DNA from: Actinomyces marmotae
GTDB lineage: Bacteria; Actinomycetota; Actinomycetes; Actinomycetales; Actinomycetaceae
NCBI RefSeq assembly: GCF_013177295.1
Contig: NZ_CP053642.1
Span: forward strand, 2,046,001 to 2,110,000
Direction of reading: 5' to 3'
Length of the DNA: 64,000 nt
Shown here: piece by piece, positions 34,712 to 43,101 of the stretch
How the letters are laid out: each line of letters begins with the position of its first letter
How positions within the stretch are numbered: the stretch's first letter is position 1
Translations under genes and position numbers: made by a program
The notes under the pieces: model-generated
The model's input: only the letters and a program-made list of their open reading frames with translations
Told to the model about the DNA's origin: nothing
The model's database searches: none

Positions 34712-34951
34712 ATGAGCCTGAGCCCCGACTCCCCCGTCTCCGGCGACGACGTCGCCACGCTTTCCTATGAGCAGGCCCGCGAAGAACTGATCGGCGTCGT
34801 GCAGCGCCTGGAGGCCGGTCAGGTCCCGCTGGAGGACGCGCTGTCCCTGTGGGAGCGGGGCGAGGCCTTGGCCGCCCGCTGCCAGGCCTGGCTCGACGAC
34901 GCTCGCGCCCGGCTGGCCGCCGTCGCGTCCCCGGATCAGGATCAGGGCTGA
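34712..34951 (+). CDS. xseB: Exodeoxyribonuclease VII small subunit
   Basis: A 79-residue XseB, the helical small subunit of exonuclease VII. LSYEQAREELIGVVQRLEAGQVPLEDALSLWERGEALAARCQAWLDDARARL is the full family motif (E-x-L-x-x-I/V-V-x-x-L-E-x-G-x-x-x-L-E-x-x-L-x-x-x-E-x-G). Size is typical. It follows xseA on the same strand. Confidence 0.95.
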   Translation: MSLSPDSPVSGDDVATLSYEQAREELIGVVQRLEAGQVPLEDALSLWERGEALAARCQAWLDDARARLAAVASPDQDQG

Positions 34952-34996
34952 TCCCCCGGCCCACCAACCGCCGTCACTGGAGCGAAGGAGCCCATC

Positions 34997-35980
34997 ATGA
35001 CCACTGCTACCGCTGAGAACGCCGCTGTCACCCCCTCCGCTCCTGGACCCGCCGGGACCGCGCTCGTCATCGGGGAGGCACTGGTCGACGTCGTCATCCA
35101 CCCCGGCGCGGAGCCGGTGGACATCCCGGGCGGCTCGCCGGCAAACGTGGCGCTCGGCCTGGCTCGCCTTGGCCGTGACGCCGAGCTCGACTGCTGGATC
35201 GCCGACGATGAGCGCGGCCGCGCGATCCGCTCACACCTGGTCTCCGACGGCGTGCGCCTCACCCCGGGCTCGGACGGCGCCGAGCGGACCTCCACAGCCC
35301 AGGCGACCATCGGCGAGGACCGGGCGGCTACCTATGTTTTCGACCTCGACTGGAACCCGCCCTACCCGGCCCCCGCTGAGCCGCCGATCCTCGTCCACAC
35401 GGGCTCGATCGCGGCGATCCTGGAGCCGGGCGCGCTGACGGTGGAGCAGGTGCTGCGCGACTTCCGCGCTTCAGCGACCGTCTGCTATGACCCCAACGCC
35501 CGCCCCCAACTCATGGGAGAGCCCGGCGAGGCGCGCGCGATCGTGGAGCGCCTCGTGGCCCTGTCCGATCTGGTCAAGTGCTCCGATGAGGACGTGGCCT
35601 GGTTCTACGGCATCGATGAGGCCGACGATCACGCCCTCGAAGGCGTCCTTGAGGGCTGGCTCCGGATGGGGCCGGCGATCGTCGTCGTCACCCGCGGCAA
35701 GCGTGGGGCGCTGGCCCTGACCTCCTCGGGGCTGCGCTTGGAGGTGCCCGCGGACCCGGGCGTCGTCGTGGCGGACACGGTGGGCGCGGGCGACTCCTTC
35801 ATGGGGGGCCTGGAGGACGGCCTGTGGTCCGAGGGGCTCGTGGGCGCCCATCGGCGCGAGGCCCTGCGCGCGATCGACGCCGACGCGCTGGAGCGGGTGG
35901 TGCGCCACGCCTCGCGCATCGCGGACATCACCGTCTCCCGGGCAGGAGCCAACCCGCCCACCCGCGCCGAACTCGCCTGA
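34997..35980 (+). CDS. PfkB-family carbohydrate kinase (fructokinase-like)
   Basis: A 327-residue ribokinase/PfkB-family sugar kinase. ALVIGEALVDVVIHPGAEPVDIPGGSPANVALGLARLG holds the N-terminal family signature and sugar-binding Gly-rich turn. The C-terminal signature is VADTVGAGDSFMGGLEDGL, with the anion-hole GAGD and catalytic Asp. YDPNARPQLMG and VVVTRGKRGAL are other conserved strands. Fructose is the usual substrate of the closest subgroup, but this is not decided by sequence. A GGAG-type site precedes the ATG. It follows xseB by 45 bases and may be co-transcribed. Confidence 0.9.
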   Translation: MTTATAENAAVTPSAPGPAGTALVIGEALVDVVIHPGAEPVDIPGGSPANVALGLARLGRDAELDCWIADDERGRAIRSHLVSDGVRLTPGSDGAERTSTAQATIGEDRAATYVFDLDWNPPYPAPAEPPILVHTGSIAAILEPGALTVEQVLRDFRASATVCYDPNARPQLMGEPGEARAIVERLVALSDLVKCSDEDVAWFYGIDEADDHALEGVLEGWLRMGPAIVVVTRGKRGALALTSSGLRLEVPADPGVVVADTVGAGDSFMGGLEDGLWSEGLVGAHRREALRAIDADALERVVRHASRIADITVSRAGANPPTRAELA

Positions 35981-36044
35981 GCCCGCGAGATCGATCCGGG
36001 CGCCGCGGAGCCGTCAATGAGCCCCGGTCCGCGTCGAGCGCCCT

Positions 36045-36833
36045 TCAGCGCCCCATGCGGCGCTCGCGCCCGGCATAGTCGCGCAGGGCGCGCAGGAAGT
36101 CGACGCGGCGGAAGGCCGGCCAGTTGACTTCGCAGAAGTAGAACTCAGAGTGGACCGACTGCCACAGGAGGAAGCCTGAGAGCCGCTGCTCGCCGGAGGT
36201 GCGGATGAGCAGGTCGGGGTCGGGCTGGCCCTTGGTGTAGAGGTGCTCGGTGATGTCCTCCTCGCTCAGGGAGGCGGCCACCTCCTCCAGGCTCGCCCCA
36301 GCGGCAGCGCGCTCGCGCAGGATCTCGCGGACGGCGTCGGCGATCTCCTGGCGCCCCCCGTAGCCGACGGCGATATTGACCTCCATCCGCCGATCCGCCT
36401 CCCCAGCCTGGCCGGGCTCAGCGCCAGAAGCGGTGGTGGCGACGGCGGCGCGCAGTCGCGCTGCGACCTCGGCGGGCAGGAGGTCAACGGCGCCCACGAG
36501 GCGCACCCGCCACCGGCCGCTTCCCGACAGGTCCTCCACGGCCTGGGCGATGATGTCGAGCAGGGGGGCGAGCTCGGCGGGATCGCGTGAGAGGTTGTCC
36601 GTGCTCAGCAGCCACAGCGTGACCACGGTGACGCTCGCGTCGTCCGCCCAGCCGAGGAACTCCTTGATCTTGTCCGCCCCGCGCTTGTGCCCCTGGGAGG
36701 CGCCGATCCCCAGGGCCTTGGCCCAGCGGCGGTTGCCGTCGAGGATGACGCCGACATGGCGGGGCGCGCGGGAGGAGTCGAGGCGCGCGGACAGACGGCG
36801 CTCATAGAGCTGGTAGAGGAAGCCGTCCGCCAT
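36045..36833 (-). CDS. uppS: Isoprenyl transferase (cis-prenyltransferase, UppS-like)
   Basis: A 262-residue cis-prenyltransferase that adds isopentenyl units to an allylic diphosphate, supplying lipid carriers for wall synthesis. HVGVILDGNRRWAKALG holds the catalytic Asp and diphosphate-binding residues. GHKRGADKIKEFLGWADD, TLWLLSTDNLSRDPAEL, NIAVGYGGRQEI, PDPDLLIRTSGEQRLSGFLLWQSVHSEFYFCEVNWPAFRRVDFLRALRDY complete the family set. Actinobacteria often carry two such enzymes, one making short chains, so chain length is open. ATG at 36833 has GAAGGAGAG upstream. Divergent from the trhA-like gene. Confidence 0.93.
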   Translation of the reverse strand: MADGFLYQLYERRLSARLDSSRAPRHVGVILDGNRRWAKALGIGASQGHKRGADKIKEFLGWADDASVTVVTLWLLSTDNLSRDPAELAPLLDIIAQAVEDLSGSGRWRVRLVGAVDLLPAEVAARLRAAVATTASGAEPGQAGEADRRMEVNIAVGYGGRQEIADAVREILRERAAAGASLEEVAASLSEEDITEHLYTKGQPDPDLLIRTSGEQRLSGFLLWQSVHSEFYFCEVNWPAFRRVDFLRALRDYAGRERRMGR

Positions 36834-36944
36834 GTCTCTCCTTCGCATGCACGCGCGGGCCCGGCCGTCTGGGGCGCCGGGATGCGCCGTGGAACCAACG
36901 TTATCGCGCGCGCCGCCCGCGGGCGGCGGTCCTTCCTCCCCACT

Positions 36945-36968
36945 CGAACCTACGGTACCGTAGGTTCG
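36945..36968. promoter_or_regulatory. 24-bp perfect palindrome, probable TetR-type operator
   Basis: The half-site CGAACCTACGGT is followed directly by its exact reverse complement, a perfect 24-bp palindrome. It ends 45 bases before the trhA-like ATG and lies 111 bases upstream of uppS. Size and symmetry fit a TetR-family operator. No regulator gene is adjacent. Confidence 0.7.
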
Positions 36969-37013
36969 GGCGCCGCCCCCGATACCCCCCATCGGCGCCC
37001 GCCAGGAGGTTCC

Positions 37014-37751
37014 ATGCGCGCAGACGCGGATCCGCGCCGTGACGCGCCTGAGGCCGCCTCGCACCAGGAGCGGGCCACTGGCCGCCGCCCCACGCGGGCA
37101 CCGGCCCTCATCACACCCATCAAGCCCAGGCTGCGGGGCTGGATCCACGCGATCACGGCGCCCTTGGCCCTGGCCGCCTGCATCGTCCTGACCGCCCTGG
37201 CTGACGGCGCTGCCCTGATGTGGTCCAGCGCCGTGTACCTGGTGTGCTCACTGCTGCTGTTCGCCAACTCGGGCCTCTACCACCTAGGCAAAGGGCGCTT
37301 CCCATGCTCAGTCTCCGGCGCCCTGCAGCGCGTCGACCACGCCAATATCTACCTGCTCATCGCCGGGACCTACACGCCCCTGTCGGTGGCGCTGCTCGAC
37401 GCGGCGACGGCGCGCCTGGTGCTCGGCATCGTCTGGGGAGGCGCGGCGGCCGGGATCGTCATGTCCCTCATATGGACGGGCGCCCCGCGTTGGCTGAGGA
37501 CGGCCCTGTACATCGCCCTGGGCTGGGTGGCGATCTGGTTTCTGCCCTCCTTCTGGCGCTCGGGAGGGCCCGCGATCGTGTGGCTGCTCATGGTCGGGGG
37601 GCTGGCCTACACGGTCGGCGCGATCGTGTACGCGCGCAAGCGCCCCGACCCCCTCCCCGGCTGGTTCGGCTTCCACGAGGTGTTCCACGCCTGCACGGTG
37701 GTGGCATGGGCCTGTGATGCCGTGGCCTGCTACATCGCGGTTCTCGGCTGA
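37014..37751 (+). CDS. Hemolysin III / TrhA family membrane protein
   Basis: A 245-residue seven-helix protein of the PAQR/hemolysin III family. Its bacterial members affect membrane energetics and lipid homeostasis; haemolysis is not assured. The metal-site residues are in LLLFANSGLYHLGKG (S-x-x-x-H) and GWFGFHEVFHACTVVAW (H-x-x-x-H). QRVDHANIYLLIAGTYTP is the conserved helix 3 motif. The first ~45 residues are a charged extension. ATG at 37014 has AGGAGGT at the right distance. A perfect palindrome lies upstream. Confidence 0.9.
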   Translation: MRADADPRRDAPEAASHQERATGRRPTRAPALITPIKPRLRGWIHAITAPLALAACIVLTALADGAALMWSSAVYLVCSLLLFANSGLYHLGKGRFPCSVSGALQRVDHANIYLLIAGTYTPLSVALLDAATARLVLGIVWGGAAAGIVMSLIWTGAPRWLRTALYIALGWVAIWFLPSFWRSGGPAIVWLLMVGGLAYTVGAIVYARKRPDPLPGWFGFHEVFHACTVVAWACDAVACYIAVLG

Positions 37752-37802
37752 TCCCAGTCAGGCCGGGAGCACGGGGCCCCGGCCGCCACAGGCGCGACGC
37801 GC

Positions 37803-37882
37803 GCCCACAGGCGCCATCCGCGCCGAGCGGTGCGCGCTGCCCGCACCGCTGGGAGCGAACGGCACCACTGGGCGCGAAAAGC
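37803..37882. repeat. Single copy of the ACC-unit repeat family
   Basis: Successive elements of 19, 23, 19 and 19 bases start at 37803, 37822, 37845 and 37864. The 23-base element ends GCTGCCCGC, the next begins ACCGCTGGGAGCGAAC and the next ACCACTGGGCGCG. This order and these lengths match the large array at 62899-64000 (23-base element ending CCTGCCCGC, then ACCAGTCGGTGAAAC, then ACCACTCGG). It lies in the 334-base gap before greA; nothing else was recognised there. Confidence 0.7.
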
Positions 37883-38085
37883 GCCTGTCGATGAGCCGCC
37901 ACCACCGATCTCGCGAGCCGCGAGCCCGGCTGGCGCTCGATTCCCAGGGCGCTCGCAGGCGCGGAGGGGTAGACTCGCCCCTCATACACGCCGCCCCGGG
38001 CGCCCACCGCGCATCGGGGCATTGCCACGGCACCGTCGTCGGCGCGTCACCGATCAACCAGATCACCACAATCGAGGAGAACCCC

Positions 38086-38577
38086 ATGGCCGCGGACACC
38101 GAGAAGCAGGGAACCTGGCTGACCCAGGAGGCCTTCGACCGCCTGAGCGCCGAGCTCGAGCACCGCAAGGGCGAGGAGCGCAAGGAGATCGCCCAGCGCG
38201 TCGAGGCGGCCCGACAGGAGGGCGACCTGCGGGAGAACGCCGGGTACCACGCCGCCCGCGAGGAGGCCGCCCTCAACGAGGCCCGCATCATCGCCCTGAC
38301 CGAGACGCTGGAGAACGCCCAGATCGGCGAGGCCGCCGACGATGGCACCGTCTCCGCGGGCACGATCGTCACCGCCAAGGTGGCCGGCAAGGAGCAGCGC
38401 TTCGCCCTGGGCGGTCAGGAGATCGCCGAGGACGTCCCCGAGGGCGTCAAGGTCTTCTCCCCCGACGCCCCGCTCGGCAAGGCCCTCATGGGGCACGCCG
38501 CGGGTGAGAAGGTCTCCTACGACGCCCCGAACGGCAAGAGGATCACCGCGGAGATCCTCAAGGTCGGCCGCGTCTGA
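38086..38577 (+). CDS. greA: Transcription elongation factor GreA
   Basis: A 163-residue GreA that enters the RNA polymerase secondary channel and stimulates cleavage of backtracked RNA. The N-terminal coiled coil has the tip motif ARQEGDLRENAGYHAAREE with the two acidic residues. The C-terminal FKBP-like domain includes ISAG-like VSAGTIVTAKVAGKEQRFALG, SPDAPLGKALMGHAAGEKVSYDAPNGKRITAEILKVG. ATG at 38086 has a GAGGAG site. Length is standard for actinobacteria. Confidence 0.96.
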   Translation: MAADTEKQGTWLTQEAFDRLSAELEHRKGEERKEIAQRVEAARQEGDLRENAGYHAAREEAALNEARIIALTETLENAQIGEAADDGTVSAGTIVTAKVAGKEQRFALGGQEIAEDVPEGVKVFSPDAPLGKALMGHAAGEKVSYDAPNGKRITAEILKVGRV

Positions 38578-38596
38578 CACCGCGCCGCCGTTCATT

Positions 38597-38627
38597 CCCG
38601 CTCCTCGCCTTGAGCGAAGGGAGCGGG
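38597..38627 (+). terminator. Hairpin after greA
   Basis: CCCGCTCC (38597-38604) pairs with GGAGCGGG (38620-38627), and the inner CGC/GCG extends the stem around CTTGA. It begins 19 bases after the greA stop. Confidence 0.5.
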
Positions 38628-38669
38628 GATGGGGCGATTCGGCCAGCAGCGGGGCGGTAGCCTTCTCCT

Positions 38670-39368
38670 ATGAACACTCCGTCCCGCAATCACGTCATCC
38701 CCGGCCGCGAGGAGCCCGTGCTCCCCGAGCCCGGCAGCCACGTCGTCCTCGGCGCTCCCCTGACCGGCCCCTGGCCCGAGGGCACCGAGGTCCTCTACCT
38801 CGCTGGCGGCTGCTTCTGGGGCGTGGAGCGGATCATGTGGCGTCAGCCCGGCGTCGTCGCCACCTCGGTGGGGTATATGGGCGGCACCACCCCCAACCCC
38901 ACTTACCAGGAGGTCTGCACAGCGCGGACCGGCCATGCCGAGACCGTCCTGGTGGCGTACAACCCGGCGGTCGCGGGGCGCGGCGGGGAGGCGCTGCTGC
39001 GCGCCTTCTGGGAGAACCACGACTCCACCCGGCTCAACCGCCACGGCAACGACATCGGCCCCCAGTACCGCTCCGCCGTCTGGACGACGACACCCGAGCA
39101 GTACGCGGTGGCGATCGCCACTCATCAGGCCTTCCAGGGCGAGTTGAGCCGGCTCGGGCTGAGGCGCTCCGTGACGACGATCGATCCGGCGTCGGCGCAG
39201 TACGCGGAGTTCGGCGGCCCCTACTACCTGGCGGAGGACTACCACCAGGGCTACCTGGAGAAGAACCCCGGCGGCTACTGCAACCACGGGCCCAATGGCG
39301 TCACCTGCCCCGTGGGGATCGCGAACCTCCCCTCGCAGGTGGATGTGCTGCCCCCGCAGCAGGTGTGA
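38670..39368 (+). CDS. msrA: Peptide-methionine (S)-S-oxide reductase
   Basis: A 232-residue MsrA that reduces methionine-S-sulfoxide in proteins. The catalytic motif is YLAGGCFWGVERIMW. SVGYMGGTTPNPTYQEVCTARTGHAETVLV, FWENHDSTRLNRHGNDIGPQYRSAVW and AEDYHQGYLEKNP are conserved. YCNHGPNGVTCPV near the C-terminus has resolving cysteines. The first ~45 residues are an extension found in actinobacterial forms. ATG at 38670. The gene is followed by an inverted-repeat element filling the convergent gap. Confidence 0.96.
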   Translation: MNTPSRNHVIPGREEPVLPEPGSHVVLGAPLTGPWPEGTEVLYLAGGCFWGVERIMWRQPGVVATSVGYMGGTTPNPTYQEVCTARTGHAETVLVAYNPAVAGRGGEALLRAFWENHDSTRLNRHGNDIGPQYRSAVWTTTPEQYAVAIATHQAFQGELSRLGLRRSVTTIDPASAQYAEFGGPYYLAEDYHQGYLEKNPGGYCNHGPNGVTCPVGIANLPSQVDVLPPQQV

Positions 39369-39515
39369 GCCGGAGAAATGGCGCGGTTTGAGGATTCCTT
39401 TTTCTGACGCCTAGACACATCCCAGATAGTCGCAGGTCAAAGCGGTACGCGCTCGCCTGTCGCTCGCGCGCAGGCCGATTCGACCCCGAGCAATCCTCAA
39501 AGCGCGCCATTCCGG
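39369..39515. repeat. 147-bp inverted-repeat element in a convergent gap
   Basis: The left arm (39369-39396) and right arm (39492-39515) are imperfect inverted repeats. Both read outward as GCCGGA..ATGGCGCG(G/C)TTTGAGGATT, with a two-base difference and one mismatch. The element begins one base after the msrA stop and ends 17 bases before the lysE-family stop. It may be a two-way terminator or a small MITE-like element. Confidence 0.7.
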
Positions 39516-39532
39516 CGAGCAGGGGCGCCGGA

Positions 39533-40147
39533 TCAGGCGCCGGTGGCGAGGCCCCAGGCAACGAGGAGCATGACGACGCCGACGAGCGCGTCGACGATCC
39601 TCCAAGTGCGGGGGCTCGCGAGCAGCCCAGACAGCGCACGCGCCCCGAGGCCGAGCCCGGTGAACCAGATGACGGAGCCGGCGATGGCCCCAGCGGCCGC
39701 CCACCAGCGATCGGGGCCGAAATGGTTGGTGACCGTGCCGAGCATGAGCACGGTGTCGAGATACACATGGGGGTTGAGCCAGGTCAGGGCGAGTGTTGTG
39801 AGGGCCACTGAGCCCGCGCCCCGCGAGGCAGCCTCCTTCAGGGCGCCGGGCCGCAGTGCCGAGCGGAACGAGTTGATCGCGAACAGGACCAGGTAGGCGA
39901 CGCCTCCCCAGCGCAGGGCCTCCAGCACCCAGGGAGCCAGGGCGGACACGGCCCTGATCGCGCCCGTCCCCACGGCGATGAGGATGGCGTCGGAGAGCGC
40001 GCAGATGAGTATGACGAGCCCGATGTGCTCACGTCGCACGCCCTGGCGGAGCACCCAGGCGTTCTGCGCGCCGATGGCCACGATGAGCCCCAGCCCCGTG
40101 CCGAGTCCGGCGAGGGCGGGGGCCAGGCAGGAGGGCAGCCCAGTCAT
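39533..40147 (-). CDS. LysE/ArgO family amino-acid exporter
   Basis: A 204-residue six-helix exporter of the LysE superfamily. The N-terminal signature LGLIVAIGAQNAWVLRQGVRREH is that of LysE/ArgO, which exports lysine or arginine. ALTWLNPHVYLDTVLMLGT contains the conserved N-P helix break. ATG at 40147 is preferred over an upstream start because it gives MTGLPSCLAPALAGLGTGLG. No adjacent LysG/ArgP-type regulator is seen. The substrate is inferred only from family. Confidence 0.92.
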   Translation of the reverse strand: MTGLPSCLAPALAGLGTGLGLIVAIGAQNAWVLRQGVRREHIGLVILICALSDAILIAVGTGAIRAVSALAPWVLEALRWGGVAYLVLFAINSFRSALRPGALKEAASRGAGSVALTTLALTWLNPHVYLDTVLMLGTVTNHFGPDRWWAAAGAIAGSVIWFTGLGLGARALSGLLASPRTWRIVDALVGVVMLLVAWGLATGA

Positions 40148-40263
40148 GGTCCGGGATGGTAGAGGATGCGGGCGCCCGCGTACCGCGCCCACTCGCATGG
40201 CGGGCAGCGGCGAGGACCACGCGCGCTCAGACGCCGCCCCACGCCATGTGCCAGGATCAGCCC

Positions 40264-42087
40264 ATGAGCGATGACAGGCACTCGGGCGGGAACGGACACC
40301 GCGCCAGGCACGACGGCGGCGATCGGCGCGGGGGCGACCGCGGTTATCGGGGCGGGCGCCGCCGCTACGACGACGAGCCGCGCGACGGGGCGCTGAGCGA
40401 CCTCATCGGCCACCTCCACGCCCTGGACGGGCGCGCCTACCCGGCCTACCGGGCGATCCTCGGGCGCTACCTGGCGCCCGAGGGATGGGCGCTCCACATC
40501 GACCGGGTCCAGGCCGACCCCTATGCCCCGCCGACGCGCATCCGGGTCACCGCGCCCGCCTCCCTACCCTCGCTGGCACTCCTGGCGCGAGAGGGCCTAC
40601 TGGCGACGGCGGACCGCCGCCTCGCGCTCGCTGATTTCCTCACCCGCGAGATCCACGCGGGCTTCAAGGGCACCGCCCTGTCCATCGCGGCGCCCGGCCA
40701 GGAGATCCTGGAGCGCTCCGCCGTCGTCCTCCTCCCGGCCGCGACCGGCGCTGAGGACGCCGGGGCCTGGACCATCGAGGTCCGCGCCCGCATGGCCCTT
40801 CCCGCCCAGGGCCGCTCCATCCAGGGCCATGAGGCTGCCAGGATCGTCGGCCGGGATCTCGTCCGCGAGATCGAGACGGCCCTGAGCCTCACGGGCGCGC
40901 GCGCTGAGCGACTCCTCGCCCATGTGGAGGCCCTGGAGGACCACCGGGCCCTCACGGCGGCGGTCCGGGAGGCGGGCTGGGTTTCCTTCCTCGCCGATGG
41001 CTCCCTCCTGCCGCGCCGATCCGGGGTGAGCGATGAGCCGCTGCGCTCGGGCGGCGTCGCCCTGAGAGCACCGGAATCCCTGGCCGCCACGGTCGTCCTC
41101 CCCCATGCCGGGGCGGTCCGCGGCACGGCCGTGCCGAAGGGCGTGACGGTGATCGTCGGCGGCGGCTACCACGGCAAGTCGACACTGCTGGCGGCGATCG
41201 AGAAGGGCGTCTACCCGCACGTGCCGGACGATGGGCGCGAGCTCGTGGCCACCGTCCCCGACGCCGTCAAGGTGCGGGCCGCCGATGGTCGGGCCGTCAC
41301 TGGCGTCGACCTCACGCCCTTCATCTCCCACCTGCCCGCGGGCCGGGACACGGCCGCCTTCACCACCCGCAACGCCTCGGGATCGACCTCCCAAGCCGCT
41401 GCGATCGTCGAGGCCATCGAGGCGGGGGCCACGGCGCTGCTCCTCGATGAGGACACCTCGGCCACGAACCTGCTCATCCGCGACGCGCGCATGCGCTCGC
41501 TCGTGGCCGCCGAGCGCGAGCCGATCACTCCGCTGGTGGACAGGGTGGGGGCGCTGTCCTCGCGCTTGGGCGTCTCTACGGTCATGGTCATGGGCGGTTC
41601 CGGCGACTACCTGGACGTGGCCGACCATGTCCTCCTCCTGGACTCCTACGAGTTGCGCGACGCCACCGAGCAGGCGCGAGCCGTCGTCGTGGAGCAGCCC
41701 CGGGAGGGGACCGCGCTGGAGGACTTCCCGCTCGGCTCCGGCCGCGTCCCGGCCCCCGCCCCGGCGCGCGCTCGGCGCGGTCCGATCCGCACCCGCGCCC
41801 GGGGGACCGACGCTCTGACCCTGGACCGCGAGGAGGTCGACATCTCGGATGTGGCCGGGATCGTGGACCCGGGCCAGGCCGAGGCGGCGGCCCATGCCCT
41901 GCGCGCCCTGCTGGAACGGCGCTTCGACGCCGCCTCCACACTGCGCGAGTGCCTCGATGACCTGGAGGCCCTGCTCGACGACGAGGGCCTGGACGCGCTT
42001 GACGAGGGCGGGGCGTTCCTCGTACGGCCCCGGATGGTGGACGTGGCGGCGGCCGTCAACCGCTACCGGCCGCTCGAGGTGGGCTGA
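40264..42087 (+). CDS. ABC-class ATPase domain protein
   Basis: A 607-residue protein of the 'predicted ATPase of the ABC class' family. The first ~35 residues are Arg/Gly/Asp-rich and disordered (GDRRGGDRGYRGGRRRYDD). The Walker A motif is VTVIVGGGYHGKSTLLAAIE. An ABC-like signature region FTTRNASGSTSQAAAIVEAIEAGATALLLDEDTSATNLLIRD holds SGSTSQ and Walker B LLLDEDTSATN. STVMVMGGSGDYLDVADHVLLLDSY follows. There is no permease, so it is a soluble ATPase of unknown role; the basic tail suggests nucleic-acid contact, which is inference. ATG at 40264. Confidence 0.88.
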   Translation: MSDDRHSGGNGHRARHDGGDRRGGDRGYRGGRRRYDDEPRDGALSDLIGHLHALDGRAYPAYRAILGRYLAPEGWALHIDRVQADPYAPPTRIRVTAPASLPSLALLAREGLLATADRRLALADFLTREIHAGFKGTALSIAAPGQEILERSAVVLLPAATGAEDAGAWTIEVRARMALPAQGRSIQGHEAARIVGRDLVREIETALSLTGARAERLLAHVEALEDHRALTAAVREAGWVSFLADGSLLPRRSGVSDEPLRSGGVALRAPESLAATVVLPHAGAVRGTAVPKGVTVIVGGGYHGKSTLLAAIEKGVYPHVPDDGRELVATVPDAVKVRAADGRAVTGVDLTPFISHLPAGRDTAAFTTRNASGSTSQAAAIVEAIEAGATALLLDEDTSATNLLIRDARMRSLVAAEREPITPLVDRVGALSSRLGVSTVMVMGGSGDYLDVADHVLLLDSYELRDATEQARAVVVEQPREGTALEDFPLGSGRVPAPAPARARRGPIRTRARGTDALTLDREEVDISDVAGIVDPGQAEAAAHALRALLERRFDAASTLRECLDDLEALLDDEGLDALDEGGAFLVRPRMVDVAAAVNRYRPLEVG

Positions 42088-42130
42088 CCGAGCGGGCACC
42101 GCCCAGTCCCCTGCCCCCCGGGAAGCGGGA

Positions 42131-42166
42131 AGCGGGCCCGGTGATCTCGCGGTCACCGGGCCCGCT
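42131..42166. terminator. Hairpin terminator between convergent genes
   Basis: A perfect 14-bp stem, AGCGGGCCCGGTGA (42131-42144) and its complement (42153-42166), has an 8-base loop. It lies between the ABC-class ATPase gene and the FMN reductase gene and can serve both. Confidence 0.8.
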
Positions 42167-42217
42167 CGCGGGCAGGAGCGCCGTCTGAGCGCGGCGGTCC
42201 GGCTCAGGGGCTCGCGC

Positions 42218-42772
42218 TCAGCGCAGGGTGGCCAGGGCCTTGTCCTGGGCGACGAGGGCCTGGACGAGGCTGGCGGCCTCGCCGTCGTGGAAGGCCGCGG
42301 GGGCGAAGGCGCCGCCGGAGAAGTCCGTGGCGAGGTGCAGGTTGACCTGGGCGCTGACGACGCCGGTGGTGAAGTTGGCCAGGATGGCGCGCAGGTGCTC
42401 GATCTGGCGGTGGCCCGCGGAGTAGGAGTAGCCGACGAGGCCGACGGCGCGGTTGGCGAGCACGGAGGGGGTGATGAAGTCGATGGCGTTCTTCAGGCCG
42501 CCGGGGACCGAGTGGTTGTACTCGGGGCTGACGATGATGAAGGCGTCGAATCCGGCCAGGGCCTCGTTCCAGGCGACGGCGGCCGGGTCCTTGGCCGGGG
42601 CCGCCATGGGAGGAAGCTCCTCGGCGAAGATGGGCAGGTTGAAGGAGGCGAGGTCGAGGATCTCGGCCTGGACGCCCTCGGCCTCGTTCGCCTTGGAGGC
42701 GATCCACTCGGCCACGGAGGCCCCGGCGCGGTTGGGGCGGACGGATCCGAGGATGACGGCGATCTTGGTCAT
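42218..42772 (-). CDS. NADPH-dependent FMN reductase-type flavoprotein, paralogue 1
   Basis: A 184-residue flavodoxin-like NAD(P)H-dependent oxidoreductase. The FMN phosphate loop is VILGSVRPNRAGASVAEWI. IIVSPEYNHSVPGGLKNAIDF is the family signature for the isoalloxazine site. Such proteins reduce FMN, quinones or azo and chromate compounds. The terminal residues are LVAQDKALATLR. A second copy lies just upstream (43102-43641). A 14-bp palindrome (42795-42808) stands 23 bases before the ATG, suggesting repressor control. Confidence 0.92.
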   Translation of the reverse strand: MTKIAVILGSVRPNRAGASVAEWIASKANEAEGVQAEILDLASFNLPIFAEELPPMAAPAKDPAAVAWNEALAGFDAFIIVSPEYNHSVPGGLKNAIDFITPSVLANRAVGLVGYSYSAGHRQIEHLRAILANFTTGVVSAQVNLHLATDFSGGAFAPAAFHDGEAASLVQALVAQDKALATLR

Positions 42773-42794
42773 GGCAACTCCTTGGCTTCTCTGG

Positions 42795-42808
42795 GTACCG
42801 CGCGGTAC
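42795..42808. promoter_or_regulatory. Palindrome upstream of FMN reductase paralogue 1
   Basis: GTACCGCGCGGTAC is a perfect 14-bp palindrome 23 bases upstream of the start codon. Just beyond it, ACTTGAATTGTTAAGT (42807-42822) is an imperfect inverted repeat. Either could be a redox-regulator (MarR/HxlR/TetR-type) operator. Confidence 0.5.
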
Positions 42809-42969
42809 TTGAATTGTTAAGTATTCTAGGTCTTAGCGCCCACCCTGAGCACCTCCGAGACCATGACTCGCACCACAGGCCGAAGCGCCGCCACCTCCCA
42901 CAGGCGCTCACACCCACCCAGGGCCCCCGGCACCACCAGACCACCAGCGCCATAAGAGCCGAAAACGCC

Positions 42970-43005
42970 CCTCGCGCGGACCAGCAAGCGCTGGTCCGCG
43001 CGAGG
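42970..43005 (-). terminator. Hairpin terminator downstream of FMN reductase paralogue 2
   Basis: A perfect 15-bp stem, CCTCGCGCGGACCAG (42970-42984) and its complement (42991-43005), has a 6-base loop. It separates the two paralogous flavoprotein genes into independent units. The rest of the 329-base gap shows only the operator-like palindrome. Confidence 0.75.
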
Positions 43006-43101
43006 AGCGCGACGCCCAGGGGGGCTGATCGCGGCGCTTCACCCTCATGTCAGGTCACCGGGATCCGCGCGGTGTGATGCGTCAGGGACAATCAGGGCGC
43101 A

